The position numbers and the translations under genes are program-made. The notes beneath the pieces are model-generated. The model was not told the DNA's origin. It searched no databases and worked only from the letters and a program-made list of their open reading frames with translations. This document shows, in pieces, positions 49,888 to 58,327 of a stretch of DNA of 64,000 bases. The DNA comes from Sphingomonadaceae bacterium PASS1 (GTDB taxonomy: Bacteria; Pseudomonadota; Alphaproteobacteria; Sphingomonadales; Sphingomonadaceae), in NCBI GenBank assembly GCA_002255985.1, contig NKIR01000001.1:242914-306913 (forward strand), given 5' to 3'. Every line of letters begins with the position of its first letter. Within the stretch, counting starts at the first letter, position 1.

Positions 49888-51188
49888 TCCAAAACTTCGG
49901 GTGGCAATGCGCCCGTTGGCTTGCTGCCCCACAAAGCATACCAGAACACATAAAGCTCACAGGCCACTGTCAACCAGAAGCTGTTCTGCAGGCCATACAT
50001 ATCAGCCAGCCAGCCTTGCACCACGACCAAAGCACCACCGGCAATTGCAGTGATCAGCAAGCCAGATCCTTCTTCGGTCAGCGGCCCCAAGCCTTTGATC
50101 CCCAGTGCAAAGATCGTCGGGAACATGATCGAATGGCACAGCCCGACCAATATCAGCGCCCACATCGCAATCGGCCCGTGCAGCGATGCCGCCGCGATCA
50201 TCACCAAAAAGGCAGCAAAGGCGAAGGCCGCGAGCACCTTGTCCGCAGCAAAACGGCGCATGATAAAGGCCCCGGCAAAGCGGCCGACCATCATCCCGCC
50301 CCACATCATGGTTAGATATTTGACTGCGGCTTCATGCGTCATATTGCCGATGCTCGGCTGCGAAACGAAATTGATAAACAGGTTGGCAACACCGATTTCG
50401 GCGATCAGATAGATGAAGATCGCGGGCACGCCGAATACCAGATTGCGGTGGCTCCACAGCGAGAGATGCTTGCGCTCTTCGGCGTTGGCGCGCTGCGTAT
50501 CCGCACCCAGATCGGGCAGCTTGGCCCGCGAAATGAAGAATGCCAGCCCGATCAGCACCAACGCGACCAATATATAGGGCAATTGCGTTGCCTCTGCATC
50601 GGCCATGCGTTGCTCCAGACTGATCGCTGTGCCTTCCAATGTTGTGCCCGAAACTGTGCGGCTGAGAATTAGGTAACCACCAAAATAGGGCGCAAAAAAT
50701 GTTCCCATCGAATTGAACGCCTGCACCAAAGTCAGCCGCGATTCCGATGTCTCCGCAGGGCCTATGACGGCGACATAGGGGTTGGCCGCGACTTGCAGCA
50801 AAGCGATACCACACGCGACCACGAACAAAGCAATCAGCGTCACTTCATAGGATGGAATGCGCGCCGCCGGAACCATACCCAGCGCGCCAACGGCCATGAT
50901 GCCCAGCCCGATGATGATTGCGCGCTTGTAACCTACACGCTTTATCAGGAACGCTGACGGGATCGACGCGACGGCATAGGCGATAAACCACACCGATTCG
51001 ATCAAGGTGGTCTGCGTATAACTCAGGTCAAACACACTACGCAGATGCGGCAGCAGCGTGTTGTTGATGACGGTGATGAAGCCCCACATGAAAAACAAGG
51101 TGGCAAGCAGGGCCAGCGCCTTGCCATAAGCGGGGGTTCCTCCGCCGCCTGTCACCTTCACGCCCGAATTTCCGATAGGTCCCGCCAC
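49884..51188 (-). CDS. MFS sugar permease, FucP/FHS family
   Basis: This is an about 434-residue carrier with 12 membrane segments. [23 protein letters not shown] in helix 1, the loop [12 protein letters not shown], and [13 protein letters not shown] in helix 4 are typical of the fucose-galactose-glucose:H+ symporter group. It imports the monosaccharide (probably L-arabinose or galactose) into the cytoplasm. I prefer the GTG at 51188, behind AGAGGG at good spacing; the GTG at 51203 has a weaker site. It leads the leftward permease-lactonase-SDR operon, divergent from the dehydratase. Confidence 0.9.
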   Translation of the reverse strand: MAGPIGNSGVKVTGGGGTPAYGKALALLATLFFMWGFITVINNTLLPHLRSVFDLSYTQTTLIESVWFIAYAVASIPSAFLIKRVGYKRAIIIGLGIMAVGALGMVPAARIPSYEVTLIALFVVACGIALLQVAANPYVAVIGPAETSESRLTLVQAFNSMGTFFAPYFGGYLILSRTVSGTTLEGTAISLEQRMADAEATQLPYILVALVLIGLAFFISRAKLPDLGADTQRANAEERKHLSLWSHRNLVFGVPAIFIYLIAEIGVANLFINFVSQPSIGNMTHEAAVKYLTMMWGGMMVGRFAGAFIMRRFAADKVLAAFAFAAFLVMIAAASLHGPIAMWALILVGLCHSIMFPTIFALGIKGLGPLTEEGSGLLITAIAGGALVVVQGWLADMYGLQNSFWLTVACELYVFWYALWGSKPTGALPPEVLE

Positions 51189-51217
51189 TTTTCGCCCTCT
51201 CACCGGTTGATCTTCAA

Positions 51218-51228
51218 ATTGTATGAGT
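51218..51228 (+). promoter_or_regulatory. ATTGTATGAGT element (candidate sugar-operon operator)
   Basis: It lies in the 54-base gap between the divergent permease and aldonate dehydratase genes and is exactly repeated (minus strand) at 41199-41209 before GH51. Here it could control both directions. Confidence 0.5.
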
Positions 51229-51242
51229 ATATCGCAACATCT

Positions 51243-53063
51243 ATGACGTCAACACCACTTCCCGCCGGAAAGCGGCTCCGTTCCGCCGCCTGGTTCGATA
51301 ACCCGGACAATATCGATATGACCGCGCTTTATCTGGAGCGCTACCTGAATTTCGGGTTGAGTCTGGAGGAATTGCGCTCTGGCCGCCCTATTATCGGCAT
51401 CGCGCAGACAGGCAGTGACCTGTCCCCCTGCAACCGCCACCATCTGGTGCTGGCAGAGCGCGTGCGTGAGGGCATTCGCGAAATGGGCGGCATCGCCATT
51501 GAATTTCCCGTTCACCCAATTCAGGAAACCGGCAAACGGCCCACGGCGGGGTTAGATCGTAATCTCGCTTATCTCGGTCTGGTCGAAATACTCCACGGCT
51601 ATCCTCTCGACGGCGTGGTGCTAACCATCGGTTGTGACAAGACGACGCCCGCTTGTCTGATGGCCGCAGCCACGGTTAACATCCCAGCGATTGCCCTCTC
51701 GGTCGGGCCGATGCTCAATGGCTGGCACGCGTCCAATAAACAGGGCGGAGAACGCACTGGCAGCGGCACGATTGTATGGAAAGCTCGCGAGATGCTCAGC
51801 CGGGGTGAGATTGACCACACCGGCTTTATCAAGTTGGTTGCCAGTTCAGCGCCCTCCACCGGCTATTGCAATACGATGGGCACTGCGACGACGATGAACA
51901 GCCTGTGCGAGGCGCTCGGCATGTCTCTGCCCGGATCGGCGGCGATCCCTGCGCCTTACCGTGATCGTCAGGAAAATGCCTATCACACTGGCAAGCGCAT
52001 TGTGGATATGGTGCATGACGATTTGAAACCGTCCAACATCATGACGCGCGACGCGTTTCTGAACGCCATCGTCGTCAACACCGCGATTGGCGGATCAACC
52101 AACGCGCCCATCCATTTACAAGCCATTGCGCGGCATATGGGCGTTGAACTCGACATCAACGATTGGCAAACTTACGGCCATAAAGTGCCGCTGCTGGTCA
52201 ATCTGATGCCCGCAGGCGAATATCTGGGTGAGGATTATTATCACGCAGGCGGCGTGCCTTCGGTGGTCAACCAGTTGATTGGCCAAGGCCTGATTCGCGA
52301 AGGTGCGATGACCGCAAACGGCAAGACCATTGGTGACAATTGCAGAGACGCAGAAATTCAGGACGAACGCGTAATCCGCCCCTTTGATCAGCCGCTCATT
52401 TCTGATGCAGGCTTCCTTGTGCTATCGGGCAATCTGTTCTCCAGTGCGGTGATGAAGACCAGCGTGATTTCGGAAGAATTCCGTGAACGATATCTGTCCA
52501 ACCCCGATGATCCCGATGCCTTTGAAGGGCCGGTGATGGTGTTTGACGGGCCGGAAGATTATCACGCGCGGATCGACGACCCAGCACTGGCCATTGATGC
52601 GAGCACCCTGCTCATCATGCGTGGCGCGGGGCCGATTGGCTATCCGGGAGCAGCCGAAGTCGTCAATATGCGCGCGCCCGCTTATTTGCTACGTGAAGGG
52701 ATTAGCAGCCTTCCGTGCATCGGCGATGGGCGGCAATCAGGAACGAGCGGCAGCCCCTCGATCCTCAATGCATCGCCCGAGGCAGCGGCGGATGGCGGGC
52801 TAGCTTTGTTGAAAAGCGGTGACAACGTGCGGATCGATTTGCGGCGAGGCACGGTCGATGTGCTGATTAGTGAGGATGAATTGGCGGCAAGACGCTCGGC
52901 ACTCACGGCGGCAGGCGGCTACGCCTACCCGATATCGCAAACACCATGGCAAGCCATCCAGCGCGGTCTTGTCGGACAGCTGGAAACCGGCGCGATCCTT
53001 GAGGGATCGGAAGAGTATCAGCACATCGCGCAAACCCGCGGGTTGCCCCGCGACAACCATTGA
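51243..53063 (+). CDS. IlvD/Edd-family aldonate dehydratase (probable L-arabonate dehydratase)
   Basis: This 606-residue iron-sulfur dehydratase has cluster/Mg ligands in [10 protein letters not shown] near residue 63, [13 protein letters not shown] near 133, and [16 protein letters not shown] near 203, and the C-terminal [14 protein letters not shown] and [14 protein letters not shown] motifs. Members act on arabonate, xylonate, fuconate or dihydroxy-acids. It removes water from the acid produced by the lactonase to give 2-keto-3-deoxy-pentonate. The ATG at 51243 starts the conserved region; the frame extends upstream only through the permease promoter. Confidence 0.92.
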   Translation: MTSTPLPAGKRLRSAAWFDNPDNIDMTALYLERYLNFGLSLEELRSGRPIIGIAQTGSDLSPCNRHHLVLAERVREGIREMGGIAIEFPVHPIQETGKRPTAGLDRNLAYLGLVEILHGYPLDGVVLTIGCDKTTPACLMAAATVNIPAIALSVGPMLNGWHASNKQGGERTGSGTIVWKAREMLSRGEIDHTGFIKLVASSAPSTGYCNTMGTATTMNSLCEALGMSLPGSAAIPAPYRDRQENAYHTGKRIVDMVHDDLKPSNIMTRDAFLNAIVVNTAIGGSTNAPIHLQAIARHMGVELDINDWQTYGHKVPLLVNLMPAGEYLGEDYYHAGGVPSVVNQLIGQGLIREGAMTANGKTIGDNCRDAEIQDERVIRPFDQPLISDAGFLVLSGNLFSSAVMKTSVISEEFRERYLSNPDDPDAFEGPVMVFDGPEDYHARIDDPALAIDASTLLIMRGAGPIGYPGAAEVVNMRAPAYLLREGISSLPCIGDGRQSGTSGSPSILNASPEAAADGGLALLKSGDNVRIDLRRGTVDVLISEDELAARRSALTAAGGYAYPISQTPWQAIQRGLVGQLETGAILEGSEEYQHIAQTRGLPRDNH

Positions 53064-53080
53064 TTTGAACGGACAAGACC

Positions 53081-54652
53081 ATGATTGACGGAAGCATACT
53101 TGTTGGCAACGCCGACCGCCGCAACGCGACAACATTCCACGGCGTGAACTCTGCGACGGGCGAGGCATTGCCGCAAGAATTTTACGAAGCCTCTGCCGCT
53201 GACGTTGCCGATGCCTGTGCGCTCGCCGCGCAAGCCGCCGAGAGTTTCGCAGGCCTATCGCCCAATGCGCGTGCCGATTTTATCGAGGCCGCTGCCGAAG
53301 CCATCCTCGCCATTGGCGACACACTCATCGAAACCGCTATGGCTGAATCCGGCCTACCCCTTATGCGGTTGGAAGGTGAGCGGATGCGAACGGTCAATCA
53401 ACTCCGCCTGTTCGCCGGTGAAGTGCGCGACGGCTCTTGGTTGGATGTCACTATAGACCCCGCATTGCCAGACCGCGCGCCACCCAGAAGTGATCTGCGC
53501 CGGATGAACCTTGCGCTTGGACCTGTCGCGGTATTTGGCGCGTCAAACTTCCCGTTGGCCTTCTCGGTCGCGGGCGGAGACACGGCGTCTGCCTTTGCCG
53601 CTGGCTGTCCTGTAGTGGTCAAAGGCCACCCCGCGCACCCTGCGACCGGCGAACTCGTCGCCCGCGCTATACGTTTGGCGGTGCAGAGCTGCGGCCTCTC
53701 CGAAGGCGTCTTCTCCTTCCTGCCCGGGCAATCAAACGATCTGGGCGGCGCACTGGTGGCCGATCCGCGCATCAAGGCGGTGGGCTTTACCGGTTCGCGT
53801 GGCGGCGGCCTTGCCTTAGTGGCAATAGCCGCAAAGCGCGCCGAACCCATCCCGGTCTATGCCGAAATGGCGAGCATCAATCCGGTGGTGCTGATGCCCG
53901 CCGCACTCGATGTCCGCGCTGAAGCTTTGGGCGCGGCGTTCGTCGGATCGCTAACGATGGGTGCCGGGCAATTTTGCACCAATCCGGGTCTGGTGATCGC
54001 GCTGGATAGTCCTGCGCTCGACCGGTTCATTAATGCCGCTTCGGAAGCCCTTTCCGTTGTCGAACCGCCGGTGATGCTGACCCCCGGCATCCATACTGCC
54101 TATCAAGCCGGCGTCGCCGCGCTCGATGCCAGTGATCTCGCCAAACGCCGCGGATCGGGCCAAGCCAGCACCGCGCCCAATCGCTGTTCAGGTGCCTTGT
54201 TTGAAACCACCGACGTCGCGTTCGTGGCGGAAAAGTCGCTGGGCCATGAAGTCTTCGGTGCCTCCGCCGTGATTGTCCGCTGCGCCAGCATGGCGGCGAT
54301 GCTGGGCGTGATCGCCAGCCTTGAAGGACAGTTGACCGCGACGCTCCAGATGGACCCCGCCGACGAGGCGCCTGCCGCGACGCTGCTCCCCTTGCTCTCT
54401 GGTAAAGTCGGGCGTGTATTAGCGAACGGCTGGCCCACAGGCGTCGAGGTTTCACACGCTATGGTGCACGGCGGGCCTTATCCTTCCACCAGCGACGGGC
54501 GGACCACCTCGGTCGGCACGCTGGCGATGACGCGTTTCTTACGTCCTGTTTGCTATCAGGACATCCCCGACCCACTGCTGCCGCCACCGGTGCAGACTTC
54601 TAATCCCTGGAAGCTGCCCCGCCGGATTGACGGTAAGCGGGAGAGTGCATGA
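53081..54652 (+). CDS. Aldehyde dehydrogenase, 2-oxoglutarate-semialdehyde (2,5-dioxovalerate) type
   Basis: This 523-residue ALDH has FGASNFPLAFSVAGGDTASAFAAGCPVVVKGHPAHP as cofactor site near residue 150, GFTGSRGGG near 230, the general-base Glu in VYAEMASINPVVL near 266, and the nucleophile Cys in GAGQFCTNPG near 302. AEMASINPV is the mark of the 2,5-dioxovalerate group. It oxidises 2-oxoglutarate semialdehyde to 2-oxoglutarate, ending the arabinose route. It is 17 bases from the dehydratase and overlaps the FAH-type gene. Confidence 0.92.
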   Translation: MIDGSILVGNADRRNATTFHGVNSATGEALPQEFYEASAADVADACALAAQAAESFAGLSPNARADFIEAAAEAILAIGDTLIETAMAESGLPLMRLEGERMRTVNQLRLFAGEVRDGSWLDVTIDPALPDRAPPRSDLRRMNLALGPVAVFGASNFPLAFSVAGGDTASAFAAGCPVVVKGHPAHPATGELVARAIRLAVQSCGLSEGVFSFLPGQSNDLGGALVADPRIKAVGFTGSRGGGLALVAIAAKRAEPIPVYAEMASINPVVLMPAALDVRAEALGAAFVGSLTMGAGQFCTNPGLVIALDSPALDRFINAASEALSVVEPPVMLTPGIHTAYQAGVAALDASDLAKRRGSGQASTAPNRCSGALFETTDVAFVAEKSLGHEVFGASAVIVRCASMAAMLGVIASLEGQLTATLQMDPADEAPAATLLPLLSGKVGRVLANGWPTGVEVSHAMVHGGPYPSTSDGRTTSVGTLAMTRFLRPVCYQDIPDPLLPPPVQTSNPWKLPRRIDGKRESA

Positions 54653-55626
54653 TGCGCTCGCTGATCCAGTTCGAACAAAATGGGGCGCGCGGCGTTGCGG
54701 CGCTTGATGCTCAGGGCCAAGCTTATCAGCTTAACGATACCGCTTCCACTTTGGCGCTGGCGCATGACGCGTTGGCGAAGGATGCATCGCTCGCCGGCCT
54801 TGCCACAGCACGGCGCGGTGATGCGCTCGATCTGGCGGGTGTTACCCTGCTCTCGCCTATCGACCATGAAGACCCCGCGCATCTGCTCGTCAGCGGTACG
54901 GGGCTGACGCACCTTGGTTCTGCCGAGGGACGCGACAAGATGCACAAGGCCGCCGCCGCAGGTGCTGCGACGGATTCGATGCGCATGTTTCTGGAAGGGG
55001 AGGCAGGTGGCAAGCCCGTGCCCGGGTCCATCGGCCAGCAACCCGAATGGTTTTACAAAGGCGATGGCTCGATCCTCGTTGCCCCCGGCACCCCGCTGCA
55101 CCGCCCCGGCTTTGCGCCGGATGGCGGGGAGGAACCGGAAATTGCGGGCATCTATATGATTGATGCGAACGAAAGGCCTGTGCGTTTGGGCTTTGCGCTC
55201 GGCAATGAATTTTCCGATCATGTCACCGAACGGCACAATTATCTGTGGCTCGCTCACAGCAAATTGCGGCAAGCCGCGCTCGGCCCCGAACTGTTGTTGG
55301 GCGAGCTGCCCGTCGATGTGCGCGGCACGAGCAAGATCATCCGCGACGGCGCGACTTTGTGGGAAAAGCCCTTTGTTTCGGGCGAGGCCAATATGTCGCA
55401 CAGCATTGCCAACCTTGAACATCATCATTTCAAATACGCGCAATTCCGCCGCGCAGACGACGTGCATGTGCATTTCTTTGGCACCGCCACCCTGTCTTTC
55501 GCCGACGGGATCGAAACGCAGGAGGGCGATGTGTTTGAAGTGTCGGCCAATGCCTTCACCCTGCCGGTCAGCAACCCGTTGGTATATGGCTCTCAAGACG
55601 GCATTGTCGCGGTGCGCTCGCTGTGA
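54649..55626 (+). CDS. FAH-family AraD1-type protein (2-keto-3-deoxy-pentonate dehydratase candidate)
   Basis: This 325-residue protein has the fumarylacetoacetate-hydrolase fold. The middle has LLSPIDHEDPAHLLVSGTGLTHLG, then GFALGNEFSDHVTERHNYLW with the metal-binding Glu/Asp set, and VHFFGTATLSFADGI near the end. It matches the 'AraD1' group found in pentose oxidation clusters. It would convert the keto-deoxy acid to 2-oxoglutarate semialdehyde, replacing the DHDPS-type AraD of Azospirillum. ATGATG at 54649/54652 offers two starts; the first overlaps the ALDH stop. Confidence 0.85.
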   Translation: MMRSLIQFEQNGARGVAALDAQGQAYQLNDTASTLALAHDALAKDASLAGLATARRGDALDLAGVTLLSPIDHEDPAHLLVSGTGLTHLGSAEGRDKMHKAAAAGAATDSMRMFLEGEAGGKPVPGSIGQQPEWFYKGDGSILVAPGTPLHRPGFAPDGGEEPEIAGIYMIDANERPVRLGFALGNEFSDHVTERHNYLWLAHSKLRQAALGPELLLGELPVDVRGTSKIIRDGATLWEKPFVSGEANMSHSIANLEHHHFKYAQFRRADDVHVHFFGTATLSFADGIETQEGDVFEVSANAFTLPVSNPLVYGSQDGIVAVRSL

Positions 55627-56549
55627 CTAAACTCAAGATCGGCCTTGTCGGCTTGGGCAAAATTGCGCGCGATGAGCATGTCCCCGCCATTGCCGTGCAT
55701 CCGGAAGCAGAACTGATCGCGGTTGCGAGCAGAAACGCCAAGGCGGAAGGCGTCGCAAACTACGCCGATCTTGAATCCATGTTGGCGAGCGAACCGGATA
55801 TAGACTCCATCGCCCTTTGTCAGCCGCCAAAGTTTCGGTTCACTGCGGCGCGCACGGCGTTGTTGGCGGGCAAGCATGTCTTTCTCGAAAAGCCCCCCGG
55901 CGCGACGCTTTCCGAGGTTGAGGCGCTCATCAGCCTTGCACAGGAACAGCGCGTCACGCTCTACGCTAGCTGGCATTCGCGCTTTGCGCCCGATGTAGGG
56001 CGCGCCAAAGCTTGGGCTGCGACACGCACTATCACACGCGTCACGATCAACTGGAAAGAAGACGTCAGGCGCTGGCATCCCGGGCAGAACTGGATATGGG
56101 AAGCGGGGGGATTTGGTGTTTTCGATCCGGGCATCAACGCGCTCTCCATCGTGACCGAGGTGCTGCCTGAACAGCTGCGTCTAATCGATGCATCGATTTA
56201 CATCCCGGCCAACCGCGCCGCGCCAATCGCGGCGGACATGGCAATGGAAACAGCCAGCGGCGCACCCGTGACGGCCGCGTTCGATTGGCGGCAGACGGGC
56301 CCGCAAATCTGGCAGATTATCTTTGAGGCAGGCGATGAGCGCTTTGACTTTTTGCAAGGCGGCGATGACGCTGCCAACACCGCAGAAGGCGAAGAGTCGG
56401 GACTTTCGTCTGAATATCGCGCAATGTATCGCCGCTTTGTCTCGCTTGTCCAAGATGGAAAAAGCGAAGTTGACCTTGCGCCTTTGCGGCTTGTGGCCGA
56501 TGCTTTCATGGTCGGACGGACAACCGCTACCGACGCATTTCACGATTGA
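55623..56549 (+). CDS. L-arabinose/D-galactose 1-dehydrogenase (GFO/IDH/MocA family)
   Basis: This 308-residue protein has the Rossmann motif GLVGLGKIARDEHVPAI at residues 7-23, the catalytic-type FLEKPPGATLSEVEALI near 85, and KEDVRRWHPGQNWIWEAGG, GVFDPGINALSIV near 150. These stretches are almost the same as in the Azospirillum L-arabinose 1-dehydrogenase as I remember it. It oxidises the sugar C1 to the lactone. The GTG start overlaps the FAH-type stop (GTGA), showing one operon. Confidence 0.92.
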   Translation: MTKLKIGLVGLGKIARDEHVPAIAVHPEAELIAVASRNAKAEGVANYADLESMLASEPDIDSIALCQPPKFRFTAARTALLAGKHVFLEKPPGATLSEVEALISLAQEQRVTLYASWHSRFAPDVGRAKAWAATRTITRVTINWKEDVRRWHPGQNWIWEAGGFGVFDPGINALSIVTEVLPEQLRLIDASIYIPANRAAPIAADMAMETASGAPVTAAFDWRQTGPQIWQIIFEAGDERFDFLQGGDDAANTAEGEESGLSSEYRAMYRRFVSLVQDGKSEVDLAPLRLVADAFMVGRTTATDAFHD

Positions 56550-56573
56550 AGCCCGCATAACAAAGGAACGACC

Positions 56574-57365
56574 ATGCACTCCCCATTCGGCCTTGAAGGC
56601 AAACGCATTCTTATCCTCGGCGGCGGGCTGGGCATTGGTGAGTCGACCGTCAGGCTGATCGCCGAGCACGGCGCGCATGTGGCCGTAGTCGACCGCGAGC
56701 TGGAGCGGGCGCAGCATGTGGCAGGCGAAATCGGCGGCGGTGCCAAGGCCTATTGCATCGACGTGCTAGATGATGAGGCGCTGGTTGCGGGAATCGCGCA
56801 AATCGAGCGCGAATTTGGGCCGCTCGATGGCATGGCGACAGTCATAGGAATGGCAGCATGGGGATCGCTGATCGAGATCGACATGGCGACATGGGATCTG
56901 GACCAGAACCGCAATCTCCGCTATTTCTTCCTAGCCGCACGCGAAGTGGCGCGTTCGATGATCGACCGCAAAGTTGCAGGAAGCATCGTTTGCGTCAGCT
57001 CGGTCAACGGCATCCGTTCCGCACCAAACCACGGCGCATATGGCGCGGCCAAGGCTGGGCTGATCAATCTGGTGCAGACGATGGCGACCGAGTGGTCCCC
57101 TTTCGGCATCCGCGTCAACGTGGTCGCCCCCGGCCCGATCATTACCCCGCGCATCCCCCATACAGGCGAAGAAGGCGAGCGCAAGATGATGGTCAATGTG
57201 CCGATGCACCGGCGCGGCACGACGGAGGATATTGCCAAGGCGATCACCTTTTTCCTGTCTGACCTGTCGCCCTATGTCACTGGGCAGACACTGGCGGTGG
57301 ATGGCGGATCGCTTGCCACCAATCCGTTTATTCCGCTGGCGGAGGGGCACATCCCATCGGCTTGA
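56574..57365 (+). CDS. Short-chain dehydrogenase/reductase, sugar operon
   Basis: This 263-residue SDR has ILGGGLGIGEST as nucleotide motif near residue 12, VVDRE at the end of strand 2, VIGMAAWG in the NNAG place (no Asn-Asn-Ala), Ser in VCVSSVNGI, YGAAK, and VAPGPIITPRI. It is 24 bases behind the arabinose dehydrogenase with AAAGGAACG upstream. It could oxidise a second sugar or a keto-deoxy acid; the substrate is unknown. Confidence 0.86.
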   Translation: MHSPFGLEGKRILILGGGLGIGESTVRLIAEHGAHVAVVDRELERAQHVAGEIGGGAKAYCIDVLDDEALVAGIAQIEREFGPLDGMATVIGMAAWGSLIEIDMATWDLDQNRNLRYFFLAAREVARSMIDRKVAGSIVCVSSVNGIRSAPNHGAYGAAKAGLINLVQTMATEWSPFGIRVNVVAPGPIITPRIPHTGEEGERKMMVNVPMHRRGTTEDIAKAITFFLSDLSPYVTGQTLAVDGGSLATNPFIPLAEGHIPSA

Positions 57366-58225
57366 CCCTGCCCCCGGAGCGCAAAGGCCATACCGCCTCC
57401 GCTGATTTGGCCGAGAAACGCACAGGATTGGCGGCGGCGGTTGCGGCGGGAGTTTGGCGCACCGATCCGGCCCCGGAGGAAGTGCAGATTGGCGGCGTGC
57501 GCTACCTGCGCTTTTCGCCGTCAGGGGCCTCACGCGGCACCTTGCTCCACATGCACGGCGGCGCGTTCCGCATCGGATGCCCCGAGCAGATCGCGCCGCT
57601 TGCGGCCAGCTTGGCACAGGCCTGCAAGGTCACCGTCATTTGCCCCGCCTACCGCCTCGCCCCTGAATACCCCTTCCCAGCCGGTTTGAACGATGGCTGG
57701 GCGGTGCTGCGTGCCTTAGCCGAAACCATGCCCCGCGCACTGATCCTGTCGGGCGATTCCGCAGGCGGAGGCCTCGCCGCCAGCCTCGCGGCAATGGCGC
57801 ATCAGGCAAGCATCCCGCTAGTTGGCTTGGCCCTGCTATCCCCCTGGCTAGACCTGTCCGTCATCGACCCTGCTTATATTACGAACGCCGCCACCGACCC
57901 GCTATTTTCCGCCGAGGCCGCGCAGGAGGCCGCTGCGCTCTATCTGCAAGGGCACATGCCAAGCGACCCGCTGGCCTCGCCGCTATTGGGAGAGCTAAGC
58001 TGCTACCCGCCCACCTATTTGAATGCCGGCATGGGCGAAGTGTTAGCGGGAGATGCGCGGCGATTGCGGGATCGGTTGGAGCAAGCAGGCGTGCCTGTCA
58101 CCTTCCACGCGGTCGACGGCATGGAGCATGTCGCTGTTACACGGGATCGGTGTTTGGTTGGAAGTGACGAGACTTTTGAACGTCTTGCGGAATTTGTCGA
58201 AAGCATCCTATTGCTGGCGGATTGA
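57362..58225 (+). CDS. HSL-family alpha/beta hydrolase (esterase)
   Basis: This 287-residue cytoplasmic hydrolase has HMHGGAFRIG near residue 65, the nucleophile elbow LSGDSAGGGLA near 130, LSPWLDLS, and the closing His in MEHVAV near 255. The start is a TTG that overlaps the SDR stop by four bases; no ATG precedes the conserved part. As last gene of the sugar operon it may deacylate an imported ester. Confidence 0.86.
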   Translation: MTLPPERKGHTASADLAEKRTGLAAAVAAGVWRTDPAPEEVQIGGVRYLRFSPSGASRGTLLHMHGGAFRIGCPEQIAPLAASLAQACKVTVICPAYRLAPEYPFPAGLNDGWAVLRALAETMPRALILSGDSAGGGLAASLAAMAHQASIPLVGLALLSPWLDLSVIDPAYITNAATDPLFSAEAAQEAAALYLQGHMPSDPLASPLLGELSCYPPTYLNAGMGEVLAGDARRLRDRLEQAGVPVTFHAVDGMEHVAVTRDRCLVGSDETFERLAEFVESILLLAD

Positions 58226-58246
58226 GGCGTCTTCGAAAAGCTCTAT

Positions 58247-58273
58247 TTGCAATGCAACGCATGAGATGCAATA
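58247..58273. promoter_or_regulatory. TTGCAATGCAA and GATGCAATA elements before the MFS gene
   Basis: TTGCAATGCAA (58247-58257, near-palindrome) is followed eight bases later by GATGCAATA, whose complement TATTGCATC is identical to 18217-18225. The pair lies 55-81 bases before the transporter start, a usual place for an operator. Confidence 0.45.
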
Positions 58274-58327
58274 GTGCGTTAACATGGCCGGATTGCACCG
58301 AGCCGAGCAAGTTGAGGAGTGGACCGC

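Noticed and set aside
51045-51242. Upstream extension of the aldonate dehydratase frame
   Set aside because: It lies within the divergent permease gene and its promoter; conserved sequence starts after the ATG at 51243.
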